Made by a program: the position numbers and the translations under genes
Notes under the pieces: model-generated
The model's input: only the letters and a program-made list of their open reading frames with translations
Told to the model about the DNA's origin: nothing
The model's database searches: none
Shown: one piece after another, positions 9,624-18,378 of the stretch
Layout: every line of letters begins with the position of its first letter
How positions within the stretch are numbered: position 1 is the stretch's first letter
NCBI RefSeq assembly: GCF_900110645.1
Contig: NZ_FOFB01000002.1
Span: forward strand, 248,001 to 312,000
Direction: 5' to 3'
DNA from: Neolewinella agarilytica
GTDB taxonomy: Bacteria > Bacteroidota > Bacteroidia > Chitinophagales > Saprospiraceae
Length of the DNA: 64,000 bases

Positions 9624-10058
9624 ATGAACAATCTCACCATCAAGCAAGACCCCCGCATGGAAGCTAAGTTCCAGTCTTATGCGGAAGATATCCGCGCCAA
9701 CCTGCTGCACCTCCGCAGCCTGATCATGGAGGTGGCCCGGGAGGAAGATTCCATCACCTCCATTGAGGAAACGCTCAAATGGGGAGAACCCAGCTACCTG
9801 GCGAAGAAGGGGAGTACGATCCGGATCGACTGGAAAGCCAAAACGCCAGATCAGTACGCCATCTACTTTAAGTGTACGAGTAAGCTGGTGGAAACCTTTC
9901 GGGAAGTGTATGGAGATATCTTTCAGTACGAAAACAACCGCGCCATATTGTTTAAGATGGGACAGAAAGTCCCCGAAAAGGAGCTCAAAGACTGCATCCA
10001 CATGGCGCTTCGTTATCACGAACTGAAACATTTACCTCGACTTGGGATAGAAAAATAA
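9624..10058 (+). CDS. DUF1801 domain protein (YdhG-like)
   Basis: Small cytoplasmic protein of 144 residues. The pattern of a basic N-terminus, IEETLKWGEPSYL and IRIDWKAKTPDQYAIYF, then a C-terminal helix (KELKDCIHMALRYHEL) is the DUF1801/YdhG-like fold related to iron-chaperone frataxin-like proteins. No experimentally firm role is known for most members. The gene stands alone between repeat B and the BlaI operators. A possible -7 box (TATTTTTA) lies around 9589, about 27 nt before the ATG. Confidence 0.75.
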   Translation: MNNLTIKQDPRMEAKFQSYAEDIRANLLHLRSLIMEVAREEDSITSIEETLKWGEPSYLAKKGSTIRIDWKAKTPDQYAIYFKCTSKLVETFREVYGDIFQYENNRAILFKMGQKVPEKELKDCIHMALRYHELKHLPRLGIEK

Positions 10059-10097
10059 TCGCTGAAAGTCAGTAAAAACGCCCATTTCAGCACCTAT

Positions 10098-10113
10098 TAC
10101 GATAAAAATCGTA
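10098..10113. promoter_or_regulatory. BlaI-type operator 1
   Basis: Perfect dyad TACGATAAAAATCGTA (TACGA-N6-TCGTA). The first of three such sites upstream of the BlaI-like gene; BlaI/MecI repressors bind dyads of the TACA/TGTA type, here with a variant half-site. Confidence 0.75.
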
Positions 10114-10130
10114 GATAAACTTGCATCTAC

Positions 10131-10146
10131 TACGATAACGCTCGTA
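10131..10146. promoter_or_regulatory. BlaI-type operator 2
   Basis: Dyad TACGATAACGCTCGTA, same TACGA-N6-TCGTA form. Its centre is 33 bp from site 1, about three helical turns, so both would lie on one face of the DNA. Confidence 0.75.
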
Positions 10147-10153
10147 CATTTGC

Positions 10154-10169
10154 TACGAGCAAAATCGTA
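10154..10169. promoter_or_regulatory. BlaI-type operator 3
   Basis: Dyad TACGAGCAAAATCGTA ending 5 nt before the BlaI-like ATG. The centre is 23 bp from site 2, about two turns. Repressor here would cover the transcription or translation start, consistent with autoregulation of the blaI-blaR operon. Confidence 0.75.
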
Positions 10170-10174
10170 ATAGA

Positions 10175-10564
10175 ATGTCAAAAGACAAGAATACGCAGCC
10201 TACTGCCTCGGAACTGGCCGTGCTTCAACTCCTCTGGGAGCGGGGCCCGCTGTCGGTAAAAGAGATTCATGAAGAGCTGTCGAAAGAGCGCGACGTGGTG
10301 TACACCACCGTACTGAAAACTATGCAGGTGATGTTTGAGCGCGGTTTCCTGAGTCGGGAAAGCCAGGGGCGCAAGCACATCTACGCAGCAGCCATTGCCC
10401 GGGAAGACACTCAGAATAGCCTGCTGGATACTTTCATTGATAAGGCCTTCGGCGGCTCGGCTAAAGAACTGGCTATGCGAGCGCTGGGCAATTACAAAAC
10501 GAGCCAGTCTGATATCGATGACCTCAAGGCACTCATTGATAAGCTGGAAAACAAGCAGAAATGA
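10175..10564 (+). CDS. BlaI/MecI/CopY-family transcriptional repressor
   Basis: Winged-helix repressor of 129 residues, the family's usual size. The N-terminal wHTH (TASELAVLQLLWERGPLSVK, then a recognition helix around DVVYTTVLKTMQVMFERGFL) is followed by a C-terminal dimerisation region with the segment where BlaR-type signalling cleaves such repressors. Three TACGA-N6-TCGTA dyads sit directly upstream, so it likely represses its own operon. Its stop overlaps the start of the M56 protease gene by 4 nt (ATGA), the usual translational coupling of blaI-blaR pairs. No beta-lactamase gene lies nearby, so the regulon is probably elsewhere or is not antibiotic related. Confidence 0.88.
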   Translation: MSKDKNTQPTASELAVLQLLWERGPLSVKEIHEELSKERDVVYTTVLKTMQVMFERGFLSRESQGRKHIYAAAIAREDTQNSLLDTFIDKAFGGSAKELAMRALGNYKTSQSDIDDLKALIDKLENKQK

Positions 10565-13500
10565 TTGAGCAAATCTTCTCCCCCGAACTCATTCAGGCGC
10601 TTGGCTGGACGCTGGTGCACACCCTTTGGCAGGCGGCTTTATTCGCGCTGCTGCTCGGCGTCGCGCTCCTGCTCCTGCGGAAGTACAGCGCCCGCACCCG
10701 TTACGTGACGGCCATCGGTGTGCTGGCGGCTTTTTGCCTGACGACGCTCTTGACCTTTAGCCAACTGTACGTTGAGGAAGCACCCCTGGCTGGCGTGGAG
10801 ACTGCCATGACTTCAGCAGCAGAAAACAGCGATCCGGTGGCAATTAAGCCGGAGGCTGACAAGGCCGGAGAACCAAGCGGTTCACCATCCGCCAGCGGGG
10901 AAACGTCAGTGATCAGTACTGCCAGCAGTGGTCCCGGTTTTCGGGAACGGGTGATCAACTATTACAACGAACACCTGCCGTTGATCGTGACGCTCTGGCT
11001 GATGGGGGTGTTGATTTTGCAACTTCGCTTTCTGGGACAACTGGCTTTCCTGCAGCGTTTGAAAAACTACGGGACGGAGCGCTTCCCCGCCAGGCTTGCG
11101 CCCATGTTACAGGAGTTAGAGTCCAAACTGGGCATTACGAAGCCAGTGCGTTACCTGACGAGTTTTCGCGTCGGATCTCCCTTCACGGCGGGCTGGCTGC
11201 GGCCAGCCGTCCTGTTCCCACGTGGCTTGCTCGGGGAGCTGGACGAAGCCCAGCTGCGCACCATCATCGCCCACGAGCTGGCGCACATCAAGCGCTACGA
11301 TTTTCTGGTGAATCTGATCCAGACACTACTCTGCATCCTCTTTTTCTATCATCCGGCGGCCTGGTGGATCTCGGCCCGGATCGACGAAGAGCGGGAGCAC
11401 TGCTGCGACGACCTGGCCATCGAGGTAACCGGCGAAGCCGTTGGCTACGCCCGGACCCTGCTGCAACTGAAAGAGAGTGAACTGGCGGGCTCGCCGCTGG
11501 CCATGGGCGTGCTGGGCAGAGGAGATGGCTTTAAGGACCGAATCACCCGCTTGCTGTCCGGTTACCTCGGCACGGGAACTTACGGAGAGGGCTTTACCAC
11601 GGCCGTTATCCTGTTCTGCTTTATGGGGCTGGCGGTGACGCTGTCGGCGCAGGACCGGACAGATATGGCGGAGCGGGAAAGCACTGCTTCTGCAACCTCC
11701 TCTGCACCTGCGTCCGCGCCCCCCGCTGAGCTTGCCGAAGTGCCAGAAAACCGGACGGCTCAGGAAGTCCGCCAAATGGAGGTTTTCGAAGAAATCAAAG
11801 CCATGCGCCCTTCTGAAACGGAGCATACGACAGCCTACGAAAATTGGAAAAAGCAGGCGGCAACTGCCCCCATCTCTGATAGCCTCGAATTTCCTTTTCT
11901 AATGGAAGCCATCAAAGAAGGCAGCGAGTCGATGGTCGCTTACTTTCTGGAGAAAGACATTGATTTTAACCAGACAAACAGAAACGGACTGACCCCGCTG
12001 GCCCTGGCTGCAGGGGAAAATCGGGTAGACATCATCCGCTTGCTTATCCGCAAAGGAGCTGACGTAAACTACGTTTCCGGTCGCGGCTGGACGGCCCTGA
12101 TCGAAGCCGCCGATGAAGGGGCATTCGAGGCTGCAAAAGAGCTACTTGCCGCCGGAGCTAAAACGGACTTGCCGGGCACTTCGCGTTCGGCAGCAGATAT
12201 GGCGGCCTCCGAAGGGCATCCCGACATCCTGCAATTGCTGGCTGAAAATGGTGCGGATATTTCGGGGAAAGGGCGGGAAACTTCCCCTCTGCACCAGGCT
12301 GCCGAAGAGGGACAGTTTTTTGTGGTCCAAAGCTTGTTGCAGGCGGGCGCAGACGCAGGTGCAAAGGATGCTTCCGGGCGGACAGCCCTGAGCTACGCCG
12401 CCGAGGAAGGTCATGGTGCCGTAGCCGCGCTCCTGGCGGCCCAGGGGCACGTAAATGCAACCGATCGGCACGGCCGTACGCCCATCAGCTACGCTGCTGA
12501 AGAAGGCCATGGCTCCATTGTCCAAATTCTGCAAACCATGGGCGGTATTGATACCGGTGGCGACCGGGAAGGCCTTACGCCACTGCATTATGCCGCAGAG
12601 GAAGGCATCGAAGGTGTCGTCACTAAGCTCCTGAAGGATGGCGCTGACGTCGATGCCAAAGACGCCCGGGGAAGGACGGCCCTGCACTACGCCGCAGCCG
12701 AAGGAGGTCTGCCGGTCGTCCGGCAACTACTACAGGCTGGCGCCGATGTGAAAGCAAAGGATATCACTCAGTATACTGCCCTTGACTACGCCCTGGACGA
12801 AATGCTGGACATGCTGGATGATGCGCTTGCGAACCTCGGATCAGGTATGACCTTCAACGAACAAACTGGTTATCCGCGAGGGGAATCGGTAGACCTCGTC
12901 TGGGCTTTACTGGACGCCGGAGCTACCTCTGATCGCATTCACCCCCAAAAGAAGTGGATACGCTCGTCTGACGGGCGGGTAGGCTTTCCCTACATTCTGG
13001 ACCGGGACGCCAGGACCTACCGTGGCGGTGGTGGCGTTCACGTCGGCCAACGGAGTGTATCTGCCTCTTCTGAAATAATGGGCAGCCGTAGTGGTCGCGT
13101 CGACCAAAAGATGACCGAACGATTGGTCAGGGCAATTGACGATGATGATGCCGACAACTACGACGACCTGCTGGCTGCCGGAGCTGACGTCAATGGTAAC
13201 AGCGCAAACGGCTTTACACCCCTGACGATGGCCTCTCACGAAAACCATAACATTGATACGGATCGCCTGCTCCGTGCCGGAGCTGACATCAATAGGGCGG
13301 ACGACCGTGGGTATACTCCATTGACGGAGGCCGCTAAAGAAGGGCACCAGTCTACCGTAAGAACCTTACTCGAACGGGGGGCAAATCCCGACTTGGCCGA
13401 CCGTAAAGGAAATGCTGCAAAAGATTATGCCCTGCGGGAAGGCTTTGTGCAAATTCTGCGGCTACTGAATGATGCCGGTGCCTCCGTGACGGCCCTCGAC

Positions 13501-14127
13501 GAAGAAGGTAATTCCCCGCTAAGCCTTCCCGCCCGGGAAGGAGATGCGGCTTCCGTCGGCTTCCTGCTCGAACAAGGCGTTGACCCCAACGCGGGCAGAG
13601 GTTGTCACCCTGTTTTCCTCGCCGCCCGCGAAGGGCACCCGGAAGTGATCCGGATTTTAGCCAAAGGAGGAGCTGATCTGGAAAAGGGCTGTAGCTTCCG
13701 CGATACGGACTTCTTTGGCCGGAAAGACAGTCCCGCTGAAGGAACTATCGCGATTTACCACAATTCGAGCCCACTGATCGTTGCTTTGACGGAGTCAGAC
13801 CTGAACTCAGCCAGGGCACTGCTCACCGCTGGTGCCGATGTGAATACCCCATGCCGCAAATTGCGGTTTGCCATGAAGCGTATGGCCGAAAACTGGATAC
13901 AGCTGGAAAATCTGACGGAAGAAGAGCTCCGCCAGGAACATGAACTTACTTACGAAGCCTCCAACTGGACACCCCTGATGGAAGCCGCCGAAACTGGAGA
14001 AATCGGCCTCGTTCAACTCCTGCTGAACGCCGGCGCGGATAAGCGCCGGAGAACAAAAGAAGGTATGAGTGCTTACGACGTAGCGCTGGCTGGCGGCTTT
14101 ACCGAGATGGCTGCTTTGTTGAAGTAA
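10561..14127 (+). CDS. BlaR1-type M56 metalloprotease fused to a long ankyrin-repeat domain
   Basis: The 1188-residue product begins with a BlaR1/MecR1 membrane protease. Transmembrane segments lie near 9-38, 48-71, 138-164 and 343-363. The zinc site is HELAH at 238-242, with the downstream acidic helix (DEEREHCCDD, about 275-284). Typical BlaR1 proteins end in a penicillin-binding sensor; here a Ser/Ala/Pro/Glu-rich linker (about 365-410) leads to a very long ankyrin array from about 440 to the end. Units carry GADVNAKD, GxTPLHYAAEEG and VVRxLLxAGA signatures, and several are degenerate. By topology the array would follow the last transmembrane helix, on the side where BlaR1 sensors sit. A protein-ligand or envelope-stress signal is an inference. 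Two copies of the dispersed 20-bp word lie inside the gene (11703 and 12345). Confidence 0.85.
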   Translation: MIEQIFSPELIQALGWTLVHTLWQAALFALLLGVALLLLRKYSARTRYVTAIGVLAAFCLTTLLTFSQLYVEEAPLAGVETAMTSAAENSDPVAIKPEADKAGEPSGSPSASGETSVISTASSGPGFRERVINYYNEHLPLIVTLWLMGVLILQLRFLGQLAFLQRLKNYGTERFPARLAPMLQELESKLGITKPVRYLTSFRVGSPFTAGWLRPAVLFPRGLLGELDEAQLRTIIAHELAHIKRYDFLVNLIQTLLCILFFYHPAAWWISARIDEEREHCCDDLAIEVTGEAVGYARTLLQLKESELAGSPLAMGVLGRGDGFKDRITRLLSGYLGTGTYGEGFTTAVILFCFMGLAVTLSAQDRTDMAERESTASATSSAPASAPPAELAEVPENRTAQEVRQMEVFEEIKAMRPSETEHTTAYENWKKQAATAPISDSLEFPFLMEAIKEGSESMVAYFLEKDIDFNQTNRNGLTPLALAAGENRVDIIRLLIRKGADVNYVSGRGWTALIEAADEGAFEAAKELLAAGAKTDLPGTSRSAADMAASEGHPDILQLLAENGADISGKGRETSPLHQAAEEGQFFVVQSLLQAGADAGAKDASGRTALSYAAEEGHGAVAALLAAQGHVNATDRHGRTPISYAAEEGHGSIVQILQTMGGIDTGGDREGLTPLHYAAEEGIEGVVTKLLKDGADVDAKDARGRTALHYAAAEGGLPVVRQLLQAGADVKAKDITQYTALDYALDEMLDMLDDALANLGSGMTFNEQTGYPRGESVDLVWALLDAGATSDRIHPQKKWIRSSDGRVGFPYILDRDARTYRGGGGVHVGQRSVSASSEIMGSRSGRVDQKMTERLVRAIDDDDADNYDDLLAAGADVNGNSANGFTPLTMASHENHNIDTDRLLRAGADINRADDRGYTPLTEAAKEGHQSTVRTLLERGANPDLADRKGNAAKDYALREGFVQILRLLNDAGASVTALDEEGNSPLSLPAREGDAASVGFLLEQGVDPNAGRGCHPVFLAAREGHPEVIRILAKGGADLEKGCSFRDTDFFGRKDSPAEGTIAIYHNSSPLIVALTESDLNSARALLTAGADVNTPCRKLRFAMKRMAENWIQLENLTEEELRQEHELTYEASNWTPLMEAAETGEIGLVQLLLNAGADKRRRTKEGMSAYDVALAGGFTEMAALLK
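11703..11721 (+). repeat. Dispersed word, coding copy in the BlaR1-ankyrin gene
   Basis: TGCACCTGCGTCCGCGCCC, read in frame as APASAP in the linker. The match to the copy at 28332 continues through GCTTGCCGAAGTGCC, giving a longer unit of about 45 bp. Confidence 0.8.
12345..12365 (-). repeat. Dispersed word, coding copy inside an ankyrin repeat
   Basis: Reverse orientation (GGGCGCAGACGCAGGTGCAA) encodes GADAGAK where ankyrin consensus would have GADVNAK. Confidence 0.65.
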
Positions 14128-14247
14128 TGAGCGAAGGCGGTCGGAAGGATAAATTTGGAGCGAAGCGACAAATTTCCCCTCCGGACGCTCGTAGCGGACA
14201 TGCCTCGAACTTAATTTAAAAGATATTTTAATCACCTTTTTCATCCG

Positions 14248-14379
14248 CGCTTCGAGCGTCCGGACCGACATTTCGCTGCGAAAACCTTTGCTTCGCTCGC
14301 TTTTTTGCGAAATGATCGAACCTACCGTCTCCGCTAACACGGATTAAGCGGAGGCGGTCGCGTCCGGACGCTCGAAGCG
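14248..14379. repeat. 18-bp perfect inverted repeat in the gap before the TonB receptor
   Basis: CGCTTCGAGCGTCCGGAC at 14248-14265 is repeated inverted at 14362-14379, with 96 nt between. A partial third copy (CTCCGGACGCTCGTAGCGG) sits near 14170. The interval is rich in smaller dyads built on TTCGCTTCG-type sequence. The gap 14128-14403 holds no gene. Confidence 0.75.
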
Positions 14380-14403
14380 AAAGAGAACAAAACAACCAAA
14401 AAC

Positions 14404-16776
14404 ATGAGACCCCTCATCATACTAGTGTTACTGGCCCTCGCCGGTAACCTACTGGCTACTGCCTTGCCCAATTTGAAAGTTAATCTCTCCGCTACGGTGA
14501 TCACCGACGAGGGAGCACCTCTGGAATACGCCACGGTCTCCGCCCTGCGGCCGGACAGCACGCTGGTGGACGGTACCGTTACCGATACCGACGGGACATT
14601 TTCCCTGTCGCTGCCCAAGGGCAATTACGTGCTGAGGGTAGAGTTTCTCGGTTTTGCCACCACGGAGGTACCCGTGGTGCTGGACGGAAACCTGAAGCTG
14701 GAAGACATCACCCTCTCCGCCGGAGGGGTGGAGCTGGATGCCGTGGAGGTCCGGGCCAGTAAGAGTCAGATGAGCCTCCAGCTGGATAAGAAGGTTTTTA
14801 ACGTAGGGGCTGATGCCCTGGCGCAGGGCGGCTCTGCCAACGAGGTGCTGGCTCAGGTGCCCTCCGTTACGGTCGGCGCTACGGGCAACGTTAGCTTGCG
14901 GGGCAATGGCAGCGTCCGCATCCTCATCAACGGCAGGCCTTCGGCGCTGGCGGATAATAACTCCCTGGACGCCATCCCGGCCGCCAGTATCGAGAGTGTG
15001 GAGGTCATCACCAACCCTTCGGCTCGCTACGAAGCCGCCGGCACGGCTGGTATCATCAACATCATCCTGAAAAAAGACAGTGAGCGTGGCTATGGAGGTT
15101 CTCTACGATTGGGTGTGGGCCAGCCAGCTGACTTCCAGGGCAGCCTGAACCTGAACTACCGGCATGAGAAGTTTAACGCCTTTGCCAATCTGGGGGGGCG
15201 CTACGCTAACTTCCGGGGCGCGGGCGATTTGCAGCGAGCCTCTACCCTCAATGGAGAAACGACTATGCTGGACCAAATCATCCGGATGGACCGCAACGAC
15301 AAGGCCTGGTCCGCCTACACCGGCTTCGACTATAAGCTGAGCGATCAGGCCACCCTGACGGCCTCCTACTCCGTCTACGATGTCATCAATGACGACTTCA
15401 CGACCACAAGCTACGCTTACCGGTCAGAGGACGGAAGCGAACGTAATCTAGAGCAGGGGCTGGATTATCTGGAGCCAGGCACCTACCAGCAAATCGACGT
15501 GATCTATGACAAGACCTTCGAGCAAAAGGGGCGTAAACTCAGTCTTTACTTTAACCACGATTCCTGGAGCGAAGGGGAGAATGAGTGGGTTGACCTGCAG
15601 GAGCTCGCCCCCAACAGTCAGCAGCTACTGGGATACAATACTTTCAGCGGAGAGAGTAGTAAGGATTACCTGCTGCGAAGCGACTACGTGACGCCGCTCG
15701 GGGAAAACAGTAAACTTGAAATGGGTATCCGGCTGGAAAGCCGTGTCATCAGCAGCGACTACTTCGCGAAGCAGGGAGAGGATGTTATTCTGGGCTTCGA
15801 TAACGAGTTGGATTACTTCGAGGAAGTTGGTGGTGCCTTCATGGAATATGCCTACGAGAAAGAAGCTTTTGGCTTTCAGCTGGGGCTGCGTAATGAATAC
15901 ACCAGCATTCGGGTAGAGAACACCCAGGAAAGTCAGGAGGATATCCAAAAGAACTACAACCAGTTATTTCCGTCGCTGAGCACCAGTTATAAATTTAATG
16001 AGGTGTTTAGCTCGCAACTTAGTTTTAGCCGGCGGATCCGCCGACCCCAGTTTTGGCAGCTGAGCACATTCGGAGGCATTCGCAATCCCAGTGTTCTGTT
16101 TACCGGAAACCCGGACCTGAACCCGGCCTACAGCAACCGGGCGGAGTTGAATGTGATGGCCCGCTGGGAGAAGGTGACGATTAACCCCGCAATCTACGCC
16201 TCCGCAACGACCGACTATTTTCAGAACGTAGTGGAGCAGTCAGCTGACAATATCTTCGGTTTTGAAGACGGAACGATTCTTTCCAGCCCGGTAAATCTGG
16301 ATCAGGAGACGAGCTATGGGCTTGAGCTCTTCGCCAGTTACCGCCCGACCGAAGCATTGAATTTCTCCGGAGATATCCATTACTACGGCTACCGGCAACG
16401 CGGTGAGTTCGAAGAGCGAAGTTTCGACTTTGACTTTGCGACCTGGTCCGGTAGCCTCCGGGCGCAGGTGACGCTGCCGCTGGATATCGATCTGCAGGCC
16501 CGCCTGGCCTATTCCGCACCGCGTAAAGATGCACAGTCCATTCAACGGGCTAATTATTACGGCACCCTGGGCCTTAGTCGCCGGTGGAGTTCTAAAATTA
16601 TGGCCTCTTTCAGCGTTCGTGCGCCACGCTATCAGCGAAGCTCACAGTTTCGCCCATCTTTTGTGGAAGAAAACTACTTTGAGTGGACGGGCTGGACCTT
16701 CGGCGCTAACGTACAGTACCGCTTCGAGAAGGGGGCTAAGGCGGATGAGCGGCGGCAGCGGGGGAGTATTCGATAG
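14404..16776 (+). CDS. TonB-dependent outer-membrane receptor (OMP_b-brl_3 type)
   Basis: A 790-residue protein with a signal peptide (MRPLIILVLLALAGNLLATA), then a CarboxypepD-regulatory-like beta-sandwich (about 30-110, with VTDTDGTFSLSLPKGNYVLRVEFLGF). A plug-like segment follows (ANEVLAQVPSVTVGATGNVS, INGRPSAL, IESVEVITNPSARYEAAGTAGIINIILKK), then a beta-barrel to the C-terminus. This layout is the Bacteroidota family annotated as outer membrane beta-barrel family 3, usually without a SusD partner. The substrate is unknown. A sulfatase gene follows 110 nt later on the same strand, which hints at but does not prove a sulfated substrate. Confidence 0.85.
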   Translation: MRPLIILVLLALAGNLLATALPNLKVNLSATVITDEGAPLEYATVSALRPDSTLVDGTVTDTDGTFSLSLPKGNYVLRVEFLGFATTEVPVVLDGNLKLEDITLSAGGVELDAVEVRASKSQMSLQLDKKVFNVGADALAQGGSANEVLAQVPSVTVGATGNVSLRGNGSVRILINGRPSALADNNSLDAIPAASIESVEVITNPSARYEAAGTAGIINIILKKDSERGYGGSLRLGVGQPADFQGSLNLNYRHEKFNAFANLGGRYANFRGAGDLQRASTLNGETTMLDQIIRMDRNDKAWSAYTGFDYKLSDQATLTASYSVYDVINDDFTTTSYAYRSEDGSERNLEQGLDYLEPGTYQQIDVIYDKTFEQKGRKLSLYFNHDSWSEGENEWVDLQELAPNSQQLLGYNTFSGESSKDYLLRSDYVTPLGENSKLEMGIRLESRVISSDYFAKQGEDVILGFDNELDYFEEVGGAFMEYAYEKEAFGFQLGLRNEYTSIRVENTQESQEDIQKNYNQLFPSLSTSYKFNEVFSSQLSFSRRIRRPQFWQLSTFGGIRNPSVLFTGNPDLNPAYSNRAELNVMARWEKVTINPAIYASATTDYFQNVVEQSADNIFGFEDGTILSSPVNLDQETSYGLELFASYRPTEALNFSGDIHYYGYRQRGEFEERSFDFDFATWSGSLRAQVTLPLDIDLQARLAYSAPRKDAQSIQRANYYGTLGLSRRWSSKIMASFSVRAPRYQRSSQFRPSFVEENYFEWTGWTFGANVQYRFEKGAKADERRQRGSIR

Positions 16777-16784
16777 GTAGGAAT

Positions 16785-16839
16785 TGGTTTCGCGGACTTT
16801 AATCCGCACCTGAGAACGGACTTCAGTCTCGCGAAACCA
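16785..16839. terminator. Hairpin after the TonB receptor gene
   Basis: TGGTTTCGCG at 16785-16794 pairs perfectly with CGCGAAACCA at 16830-16839. Inside lie smaller dyads (GCGGA...TCCGC and GACTTCAGTC). It starts 9 nt after the stop codon. No T-run, so a repeat-type hairpin is as likely as an intrinsic terminator. Confidence 0.55.
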
Positions 16840-16884
16840 GTAAGATCGGTGGCCTTATCTTACCTGTTCGAAAAGAAACCGATC

Positions 16885-18279
16885 ATGCACCGTATTCTAC
16901 CCCTAATCTTCTGCCTCGCAGCACTAACCAGCTGCGATAATGCAGGAAAGCCCGCTCAGAAACCCCCGGAAGGTCCACCCAACATCATCCTTATCCTCAC
17001 CGATGACCTGGGCTACGGAGACCTGAGCTGCTACGGTTCCCCGCGTGTCCGTACGGCGCATCTGGATTTAATGGCCTCCGAGGGAATGAAAATGACCAGC
17101 TTCTACGCTTTCCCTTCCTGCTCGCCGAGCCGGGCAGCGCTGCTGACGGGCTGCTATCCGCCGCGAGTGGGTATCCCCGATGTGGTTGGTCCTCCCGGGC
17201 CGCACTGGACGGCGGACAAACAGAATGGCCTCCACCCGAACGAAACGACGCTGCCGGAGGTCCTTAAAACCGCCGGCTACGCCACCGCGATGGTGGGCAA
17301 GTGGCACCTGGGACACTTCCCCGAAACGATGCCAACCCGGCAGGGCTTTGACCAGTTCTTCGGCCTGCCCTACAGTAATGACATGCTGCCGGAGCAGGGC
17401 TATCCGGACTTGATCCTGCTGCGCAATACGGACACGCTGGAACGGAACCCCGATCAGCATTTACTCACCGGGCGCTACACGGAAGAAGCACTGGCGTTTA
17501 TGCGGGCGAAGCGGGACAGTCCCTTCTTCCTCTACGTGGCCCACAGTATGCCACACGTGCCGATCTTCGCCTCCGAGGCCTTTGACGGGCGCAGCGGACA
17601 GGGACTTTATGCGGACGTTGTGGGAGAGATTGATGGCTCCGTAGGCCGCATTTTGGCAGAGCTGAAGGCATTAGGGATCGACGATAACACGCTGGTGATC
17701 TTCACCTCTGACAACGGGCCGTGGCTGACCTATGGAAATCATGCCGGCAGTGCGGGACCCTTTCGCGAAGGAAAAGGGACGACCTGGGAAGGTGGCATGC
17801 GGGTACCGATGATTGTCCGTTGGCCAGACAGGATTCCGGCAGCGGTGGTGAGTCATACGCCGGCTTCGCTGACGGACATTCTGCCTACGTTGGCGGCGAT
17901 AACTAAGGCTGAACTCCCAGAGAAAAAGCTGGATGGGCGGGACCTCACGGCTCATTTTACCCATCTCATGGCACCTGCGGCCGCGCCCATGTGCTACTAT
18001 CGTTCCGGTAATCTGGACGCTGTTCGCGTGGGTAAATGGAAGCTGCACCGTAGCCATAATTTCCGTTTTGTGAAGGAAGTTGGCGATGATGGCGTGCGCG
18101 GAAAGTATGATTACGTTGATACTGGCGTGGAGCTCTACGACCTGCAGGGAGACCCTGGCGAAATTTATAATGTAGCCGATAAGTTTCCCGAAAAAGTAGC
18201 AGAGCTGGAAGCGCTGGGGGCTCGGTTGCAAGCGGAGATGGACGCAGAGAAACGGCCTGCTTTTCGAGCAGGGAAGTAG
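16885..18279 (+). CDS. Lipoprotein arylsulfatase (type I, formylglycine)
   Basis: Sulfatase of 464 residues from ATG 16885; the frame extends 12 codons up to a GTG but ATG gives a clean lipoprotein signal (MHRILPLIFCLAALTSC, lipobox LTSC). The metal-binding start is IILILTDDLGYGDLSCYG. The formylglycine motif C79-S-P-S-R83 is followed by AALLTG, and GKWHLG and TSDNGP are conserved active-site blocks. It probably removes sulfate esters from polysaccharides or glycans in the periplasm or at the outer membrane. A dedicated formylglycine-generating enzyme is not in this window. A -7-like box (TATCTTAC, 16856-16863) lies 21 nt upstream. The dispersed word lies in the coding part at 17970. Confidence 0.87.
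   Translation: MHRILPLIFCLAALTSCDNAGKPAQKPPEGPPNIILILTDDLGYGDLSCYGSPRVRTAHLDLMASEGMKMTSFYAFPSCSPSRAALLTGCYPPRVGIPDVVGPPGPHWTADKQNGLHPNETTLPEVLKTAGYATAMVGKWHLGHFPETMPTRQGFDQFFGLPYSNDMLPEQGYPDLILLRNTDTLERNPDQHLLTGRYTEEALAFMRAKRDSPFFLYVAHSMPHVPIFASEAFDGRSGQGLYADVVGEIDGSVGRILAELKALGIDDNTLVIFTSDNGPWLTYGNHAGSAGPFREGKGTTWEGGMRVPMIVRWPDRIPAAVVSHTPASLTDILPTLAAITKAELPEKKLDGRDLTAHFTHLMAPAAAPMCYYRSGNLDAVRVGKWKLHRSHNFRFVKEVGDDGVRGKYDYVDTGVELYDLQGDPGEIYNVADKFPEKVAELEALGARLQAEMDAEKRPAFRAGK
17970..17990 (+). repeat. Dispersed word, coding copy in the sulfatase gene
   Basis: GGCACCTGCGGCCGCGCCCA, read as APAAAP between conserved parts of the C-terminal subdomain. Confidence 0.75.
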
Positions 18280-18378
18280 GGCGACGGAGCGCAGGATGCA
18301 AAGATGGTTGTAGGGCAATGTGTCGGGATCTTACTCAGGGGGCATCATCTTTTTGGGTAAGGGCAATGTTACCTCGGC

